Assembly (NCBI GenBank): GCA_038330145.1
Contig: JBBQNR010000059.1
Coordinates: 1 to 18,379, forward strand
Reading direction: 5' to 3'
DNA length: 18,379 nt
Origin: JBBQNR01 sp038330145
GTDB lineage: Bacteria > Actinomycetota > Thermoleophilia > Solirubrobacterales > JBBDJG01
Shown: in pieces, positions 13,357 through 18,379 of the stretch
How positions within the stretch are numbered: the first letter of the stretch is position 1
Layout: every line of letters starts with the position of its first letter
Notes under the pieces: generated by a model
Told to the model about the DNA's origin: nothing
Databases searched by the model: none
What the model saw: only the letters and a program-made list of their open reading frames with translations
Made by a program: the position numbers and the translations under genes

Positions 13357-15576
13357 TCAGGGCCCGCGGACGATCACGCTCAGCACGCGTGAGTAGCCGA
13401 GCTCGTACGGGTAGGCGGCCTCGCGGCGAATGCGCGCCCTGAAGCGGTATCTGACCAGGCCCCTGGTGGCCTCGAAGCGGTAGTCCTGCTGCCAGCGGCC
13501 GCTCGCGTCGGTGCGTGGGGTGGCGAACGTGCGCCACTGGCGGCGGTAGTGGGCCTGCAGGTCGATCAGCTTGCCCCCGTCGGGAACCGGCCCGCCCAGC
13601 AGTCGGCCGCTGAAGCGAACCGTGTCTCCATTGCGCAGGTGACGCCGGCTGACCGTGACGACCGTTCGTGCTCGCACCACCACCGTCATCCGCGCGTCCG
13701 CCGGCTTCACGCGTGGCGTGCCCTCGTAGCGGTATCGCAGCGTGCGACTAGGCCCACTACCGACCTGGTGCCTGAAGTGTCCCGACGAATCGGTCTCGAG
13801 GGTGCCCGTGCGCCGCGTCCCGCCGATGCGCGACTGCTCGTAGACGCCGATCTGGGCACCCGCCAGCGGCCGACCGCCTGCATCGAGCCTTCCAAGGACG
13901 GTCTTGCGGTTGCCGTCGACGACACCGGAGCGTCGCGCTGCACGTCTTCTGCAACTGCGCCCACGACGGCCACGCTGACAGCGGGTGGCCGTCTGCACCG
14001 TGATGCGGCTCGGGTTCCGAAGCGGCAGTGTCAGCTCCATCCTGGAACCGTCCATGCGCCGGTCCGTTGTGCGCTCGTTGCCGGCGCGGTCACGAACGGC
14101 TGCTCGCAGCTCGTAGGCGCCGTCGGGCAGGTCGTCGTCGATGCGGGCGACAAGACGGTCGGCGCCGACGGCTGTCTCCAGTTCCTGCCACTGGCGCCAT
14201 CCGACCCGCCGCATCTCGATGACGCCGCTCTCCAGCCCCGATCCCTGGTCCGAGACCGGCAGCTCGAGCTTCAGCGGGTCGTGGTCGTCGAGCCCCAGGA
14301 AGGCGGCATGCGGCGCCACGTCATCGAAGCGCAGCCGCACCGGCGGGCTGGCGTTGGCCGGCTCCACGTTGCCCGCGGCGTCCTCGAGCCAGAGGCGAAG
14401 GCTGTACTCGCCGGGAGCGGGCACGCTGAGGTCGTGGAGGCTGCGGTCGTCCGGAGCTGAGCTGACGCCCTGCGAGCACTGGCTCGCGGCTGCGGCTCGA
14501 CAGAGCGAGTAGTGGATCTTCGCTACCGGCGACCCCTCCTCGCTGCTGGGGCCCCATCGAACCACGAAGCCGTTCGACTGGCGCCAACCCTCGCCTCCCG
14601 CGACGGCGGCGGTCGCGGGAGGCGGCGGAGTGTTGTCGACCAGCACAGTGCGGTCGACCTGCGCGCTGTTGCCCGCCGCATCGACTGTCTCGACCCTGAT
14701 CGTTCGCGCTCCGTCCGGAACCGTCCTCGTATCCAGATACATGCCGCCGGTCAGCACCGGGCTGCAGGGTTGGCGGCGCGTGAAGTCGCAGCGAACGTGA
14801 TCCGGCCAGCGCGGTTGGCGGAAATCCTGACTGTCGGCAAGCCGTCCGTCAGCGTAGAGACGCAACATCATGATGCCGACGTTGTCGCTCAGCATCTGCC
14901 ATGCATCCTGCACTCCACGCTGCCAGCCGCCACTCCACAGCGACCCTGACACGGGCGTGATCGAAGGAGCGCTGAAGTCGTTGACGCGCACGACCACGTT
15001 GGCCGCCGAGAACAGCGCTCGCGTACCCGGCTGGAAGCCACTGCCCGAGATGTCGCATCCGCTCGGGTTTCCACAGCGTGTCTCGAACCGGAACTTGGAA
15101 TGGCCGCCGAGCCCGACCGTGACGGGGCCGAAGAAGGACTGGGAGCCGATCGAGCATCCGGGGCTGCCGGCATAACAGCCGTATGGCAGCGAGCCCGAGT
15201 CGAAGTTGTTGTCGAATGCGACGATGCCGGTCGTCCAGTAGCTGGCAAGCCTGATCACGGCGACGTCGAAGCTGACGCTCGCAAGCGATGCGCCCGGCGG
15301 CGCCTCGAACACCTGGTACGCGCCCGCAAGCATCGGCACCGTGCCCGGCCCGGCGGTGGCGCTCGCGCGAGTGACCATCCCGCTGGCCGGATTGCTGGGG
15401 GTGTTGGGGCAGGAGAGGTAGGCCGACATGCCCGGGTAAACGGCGGCTATGAATGCGTTTTGTGCGCCACCGTTCGTGGTTGCGCAGGCGGTCACGTCGT
15501 AGCTGCCGGCGCGGGCGGCGGCCGAGGGCAACGCCAGCGCGAGAACGATGGTCGCGACCAACACGCGCGCTCTCAA
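13357..15576 (-). CDS. Large secreted multi-domain beta-sandwich protein
   Basis: I do not recognise a named family. The 739-aa product begins with a clear signal peptide (MRARVLVATIVLALALPSAA, likely cleavage after ARA at 23). An N-terminal domain at 24 to about 198 has several Cys and a beta-sandwich look. Three Ig-like segments follow, each marked by an AGN turn: DAAGNSAQ at 299-306, DAAGNVEP at 399-406 and DRAGNERT at 496-503. A very basic linker is at about 533-549 (CQRGRRGRSCRRRAARR). Two further beta-domains, the first resembling a carboxypeptidase regulatory-like fold, run to the end. There is no sortase motif or second membrane span. The TTG start overlaps the stop of the ECF sigma gene (TTGA), so the two are probably translated together; a GTG four codons on is possible. 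It is probably a surface or matrix protein. Confidence 0.8.
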   Translation of the reverse strand: MRARVLVATIVLALALPSAAARAGSYDVTACATTNGGAQNAFIAAVYPGMSAYLSCPNTPSNPASGMVTRASATAGPGTVPMLAGAYQVFEAPPGASLASVSFDVAVIRLASYWTTGIVAFDNNFDSGSLPYGCYAGSPGCSIGSQSFFGPVTVGLGGHSKFRFETRCGNPSGCDISGSGFQPGTRALFSAANVVVRVNDFSAPSITPVSGSLWSGGWQRGVQDAWQMLSDNVGIMMLRLYADGRLADSQDFRQPRWPDHVRCDFTRRQPCSPVLTGGMYLDTRTVPDGARTIRVETVDAAGNSAQVDRTVLVDNTPPPPATAAVAGGEGWRQSNGFVVRWGPSSEEGSPVAKIHYSLCRAAAASQCSQGVSSAPDDRSLHDLSVPAPGEYSLRLWLEDAAGNVEPANASPPVRLRFDDVAPHAAFLGLDDHDPLKLELPVSDQGSGLESGVIEMRRVGWRQWQELETAVGADRLVARIDDDLPDGAYELRAAVRDRAGNERTTDRRMDGSRMELTLPLRNPSRITVQTATRCQRGRRGRSCRRRAARRSGVVDGNRKTVLGRLDAGGRPLAGAQIGVYEQSRIGGTRRTGTLETDSSGHFRHQVGSGPSRTLRYRYEGTPRVKPADARMTVVVRARTVVTVSRRHLRNGDTVRFSGRLLGGPVPDGGKLIDLQAHYRRQWRTFATPRTDASGRWQQDYRFEATRGLVRYRFRARIRREAAYPYELGYSRVLSVIVRGP

Positions 15577-16877
15577 GGCCCGAACTCCCCGCCGCCCGGC
15601 TCCGCCGGCGGATTGCCCGCGGTCTCGAAGCCGCCACCCTCTGCGCCCGCGGCTCCTCCGACGCCCTCTCCCGCTGCGGAAGGGTCCGCCGCCGCCGCCG
15701 TGGGCCGTGCGCGGGCCCGCGCGCTTGCCTCGGGGCCGAACTCGCCTCCGGCGGGCGGCTGCGGAGACTCGGCTTGCGCCTCGGTTCGCTGCGCAGCCGG
15801 GGTCACCGTTGCCGGCCCGGGCTGCACCGGTTGCACGGGAGGCGTGGTGGGGGACCGCTCCACGACCTCAGTGCTCGCGGGCCGGTGTTGGGGCTCGACG
15901 ACACGCTCCTCGATGGCCGCGCCTCCGCCCGCGACCGCCGCCGTCGACGCGACCACGGCCGCTGCCTTCTGGGCGCTCACCATCTCCCCCGCCTGCTGGA
16001 CCTTGAAGCCGAGCGCTGCTGCTCGCTCGCCAATTGCGTGAGCGATCCCGTCATGGACGCGCGACCACCAGCCGGCCTTCTGGAGCGCGGGAAGCACCAG
16101 TGCCGGCGGAATGATCTCCGCCACGCGCGCCGGCGCGGCGCGATAACCGCGCAGCAGCGCGCGGCACGGCTGGCAGGCACGAAGGTGCTGCTCGAGCAGG
16201 CGTGTCTGCTCCCTGGTCGCCTCGCCGTCGGACGCGGCTGAAAGCAGCGGCTCGAAGCGGCGGCAGTGACGCCCGCTCTCGATCTGGTCAAAGCGGTCCA
16301 GGAAGTGCCGGCGGCCCTCGGTCAGCGAGCGGTTCACCTTCGTCCAGCTGAAGCCGGTTCGCTGCGCTATCTCGTGGTACGAGTATCCGAGCGCCTTCAG
16401 CAGCATGCACTGGACCTCGCTCTGCTTCAGCCCTCCGAGCGCCTGGGCCGTGCGGCTGGCGCGCTCGCGCTCGGCCGCCGCCTCGTCCGGCCCTCTCGCC
16501 GTCTCGGCGAGCTCGGCCACCGGGTCATCGCCGGCCGGCAGCAGCCGCTCGCGCTGGCGGCGTACGGCGAGCGCCTCGTGCTTGATCACGGTCTGCAGCC
16601 AGGGCCGCAGCTGCTCGGGGTCGTCGGTCGGCGCCTTGGTGATGAGGATCTCGAGCGCCCGCTGGTAGGCGTCCTCGGCGTCCTCGGGGCAGAGCGAGTA
16701 GCGACGTGCGGTGCGCTTGAAGGCGGCGGACGATTGGGCGCTCGAGACGAGGTCGACCACGGCCGCGAAGAGCTGCTGCGCCGAGGGCCGAGCGCGCGCG
16801 GTCGCGCGTTCATCCCGTGCACCTTCGAACGGCTCGCCGCTGCCGGTCGCTTCCTGCGCTCGAGCCGTTCCATCCAT
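15573..16877 (-). CDS. ECF sigma factor fused to a zinc anti-sigma-like domain and membrane segment
   Basis: The 434-aa protein begins with an ECF sigma factor. Region 2 is at about 50-108 (CPEDAEDAYQRALEILITKA, WLQTVIKHEALAVRRQRE) and region 4 at about 145-195 (KQSEVQCMLLKALGYSYHEI, then TGFSWTKVNRSL). Residues 204-243 then match a zf-HC2 zinc anti-sigma domain: C205, and H231-x3-C235-x2-C238 in HLRACQPCRALL. An Ala/Val-rich stretch at about 303-322 could span the membrane, though it is weakly hydrophobic. The last 110 residues are Pro/Ala/Gly-rich and contain GGEFGP twice, the second at the very end. A sigma factor tethered to its own anti-sigma-like domain and possibly the membrane is the simplest reading. 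It heads a unit with the secreted protein gene. Start: ATG 16877. Confidence 0.85.
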   Translation of the reverse strand: MDGTARAQEATGSGEPFEGARDERATARARPSAQQLFAAVVDLVSSAQSSAAFKRTARRYSLCPEDAEDAYQRALEILITKAPTDDPEQLRPWLQTVIKHEALAVRRQRERLLPAGDDPVAELAETARGPDEAAAERERASRTAQALGGLKQSEVQCMLLKALGYSYHEIAQRTGFSWTKVNRSLTEGRRHFLDRFDQIESGRHCRRFEPLLSAASDGEATREQTRLLEQHLRACQPCRALLRGYRAAPARVAEIIPPALVLPALQKAGWWSRVHDGIAHAIGERAAALGFKVQQAGEMVSAQKAAAVVASTAAVAGGGAAIEERVVEPQHRPASTEVVERSPTTPPVQPVQPGPATVTPAAQRTEAQAESPQPPAGGEFGPEASARARARPTAAAADPSAAGEGVGGAAGAEGGGFETAGNPPAEPGGGEFGP

Positions 16878-17020
16878 GGTCCGGAAGATCCTGTGCCGAA
16901 GCGGCCACCACGAACCATTGGCCGGATCGCCGCATCGTGCGGGAGAAAACGTGACGAACGGTTCAAGGCCGGGAAGCGGCTTGCCCGAGTTGCGACCCTC
17001 CCGTTGTCCCGATGTCCCTC

Positions 17021-17075
17021 AACAATCGCGGAATTTCCGACGAACCGACCATTTTCCCCGCAAATTGCGATTGTT
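17021..17075. promoter_or_regulatory. AT-rich inverted repeat with nested palindrome
   Basis: AACAATCGC (17021-17029) and GCGATTGTT (17067-17075) are perfect inverted repeats 37 nt apart. AATTT (17032-17036) and AAATT (17062-17066) extend the dyad inward. The left arm overlaps an 11-nt palindrome, CGGAATTTCCG (17029-17039). In a GC-rich genome this looks like an operator or structured leader. The binding factor is unknown. Confidence 0.5.
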
Positions 17076-17181
17076 TGCTCCAACCACCCGACGTCACGGA
17101 CCAAACAGCAGCCGCCGGCAGGGAGCAGGTCTTGCCCGGCTCAACAGATCGGCCGAGCCGGCCGAGAATGCTTGGGAGACC

Positions 17182-17210
17182 GTTTTCAGGCCGCGCTGCT
17201 GCGGCAAAAC
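17182..17210. promoter_or_regulatory. Bulged hairpin upstream of the decarboxylase gene
   Basis: GTTTT (17182-17186) with AAAAC (17206-17210) and GCCGC (17190-17194) with GCGGC (17201-17205) form a 10-bp stem. It has a 3-nt bulge and a 6-nt loop. It lies 42 nt before the ATG and upstream of the candidate -10, so it would act as a DNA dyad or as the end of an upstream transcript. Confidence 0.35.
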
Positions 17211-17236
17211 CGGAAGCCCGATCGACCAGCCCTTGT

Positions 17237-17242
17237 TACAGT
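17237..17242 (+). promoter_or_regulatory. Candidate -10 element for the UDP-glucuronate decarboxylase gene
   Basis: TACAGT ends 10 nt before the ATG at 17253, giving a leader of about three nucleotides. No Shine-Dalgarno is present. Confidence 0.35.
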
Positions 17243-17252
17243 TGCTTCACTG

Positions 17253-18197
<945 letters not shown>

Positions 18198-18213
18198 AGA
18201 ATCACCGACGGAA

Positions 18214-18238
18214 CCCTCGGACCTCCCGGTTTTCGCGC
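18214..18238 (-). repeat. Intergenic repeat, copy C (inverted)
   Basis: On the minus strand this matches copy B at 24 of 25 positions; one C-to-G change breaks the GGAGCTCC palindrome. It lies 17 nt after the decarboxylase stop. The minus-strand bases further along also offer an ATTTCG arm, as in copy A, so the longer unit may be conserved. Confidence 0.8.
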
Positions 18239-18267
18239 CTTAGAGCCCCTTACGAAATGCCCGTGAT

Positions 18268-18378
18268 GCCTGAGGCGGCGAGAATCGAGCCAGGCAAGGA
18301 CGCAGGGAGGCCGCATACCCAAGCGGTATGTGGCCGACCGAGGACGCAGGATGGCGATGATTCGCAGCCGCGTCAGGC
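18268..18378 (+). ncRNA. Candidate structured RNA with pseudo-two-fold internal loop
   Basis: The outer stem pairs GCCTGA (18268-18273) and GCGGC (18275-18279) with GCCGC (18367-18371) and TCAGGC (18373-18378), interrupted by one G-G mismatch. GAATC/GATTC (18282-18286, 18359-18363), a tandem G-A step and GCC/GGC (18289-18291, 18353-18355) continue inward. A 17x17 internal loop follows, each side holding GGACGCAGG (18298-18306 and 18342-18350). A central 11-bp hairpin (18309-18319 with 18325-18335, loop CAAGC) closes it. The G-U pair and the tandem G-A pairs suit the plus strand only. It may be a riboswitch or leader of a gene beyond the window; I match it to no named family. Confidence 0.6.
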
Positions 18379-18379
18379 G

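Larger units (their letters stand above)
16878..17252. other. 375-nt divergent regulatory region
   Basis: This is the only gene-free stretch over 300 nt. It separates the sigma-fusion gene (minus) from the UDP-glucuronate decarboxylase gene (plus). The part near 17018-17095 is clearly poorer in GC than the rest and holds two nested dyads; a bulged hairpin lies at 17182-17210. A -10-like TACAGT precedes the plus-strand gene. I found no convincing ECF-type promoter (GGAAC with CGTC at correct spacing) for the minus-strand gene. One plus-strand frame stays open across the region but looks non-coding. Confidence 0.7.

Noticed and set aside
13549..16041. Long plus-strand open frames across the secreted protein and sigma fusion.
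   Set aside because: They are antisense to genes with a signal peptide, repeats and sigma/zinc motifs, and carry no recognisable domain.
16900..16990. ECF-type autoregulatory promoter for the sigma fusion (GAACC and CGTC on the minus strand).
   Set aside because: The two elements are only a few nt apart; no pair with 16-17 nt spacing was found.
16266..17252. Upstream extension of the decarboxylase frame by over 320 codons.
   Set aside because: It is antisense to the sigma fusion and then crosses the regulatory region; the Rossmann fold begins right after the ATG at 17253.
18298..18350. GGACGCA resembles part of the c-di-GMP-I riboswitch core.
   Set aside because: The other required parts (the GCAAACC strand with its P2 hairpin and tetraloop receptor) are missing and the nonamer occurs twice in symmetric positions, so this is not a GEMM riboswitch.
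18257..18379. Open frame with ATGs at 18257 and 18266, running off the window edge.
   Set aside because: Its composition looks unlike a protein start, it has no Shine-Dalgarno, and the same bases form the long symmetric fold. A real gene cannot be excluded without the sequence beyond 18379.

Overview
The window is visibly very GC-rich, with tightly packed genes and many GTG/TTG starts. Protein content (a SigB/SigF-type sigma factor, UdgB-type uracil-DNA glycosylase, a zinc-ribbon/rhomboid-like protein, Vms1-like eRF1-family protein, large secreted beta-sandwich protein) suggests a deep-branching actinobacterium, most likely class Thermoleophilia (Solirubrobacterales or a relative). That assignment is inference from gene style; no rRNA is present. 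I recognise 18 complete protein genes plus one 3' fragment.

Left part (1-3754): the end of a possible sensor kinase, a general-stress-type sigma factor, UdgB and an MBL-fold hydrolase run on the plus strand. They converge on a minus-strand pair, a UPF0173 MBL hydrolase preceded by a small unknown protein. A 20-bp divergent intergenic region then leads to selD (selenophosphate synthetase).

Middle (4865-9964): a zinc-ribbon rhomboid-like protein that appears to lack its catalytic histidine lies next to a minus-strand sulfur/thiol operon. The operon order is GCS2-family glutamate-cysteine ligase-like enzyme, then an MBL persulfide dioxygenase with two rhodanese domains (one lacking its cysteine), then a cupredoxin lipoprotein coupled to it by an ATGA overlap. 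A class I fructose-bisphosphate aldolase is divergent from this operon.

Right part (10053-18379): an M74 (MepA-like) peptidase, the coupled bolA-grxD pair, a membrane-anchored thermonuclease, a Vms1-like eRF1-family protein, and a minus-strand pair joined by a TTGA overlap. That pair is an ECF sigma factor carrying its own C-terminal zinc-binding anti-sigma-like domain, a weak membrane segment and a Pro/Ala/Gly tail, followed by a 739-residue secreted protein. A 375-nt divergent regulatory region separates it from a UDP-glucuronate decarboxylase.

The two most unusual signals are the one-polypeptide sigma/anti-sigma fusion and a pseudo-two-fold-symmetric candidate structured RNA at the right edge (18268-18378). 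The RNA candidate has a 17x17 internal loop whose two sides share the same nonamer. There is also an intergenic repeat present three times, and a recurring layout in which a -10-like hexamer lies 6-10 nt before the start codon, suggesting many leaderless mRNAs.
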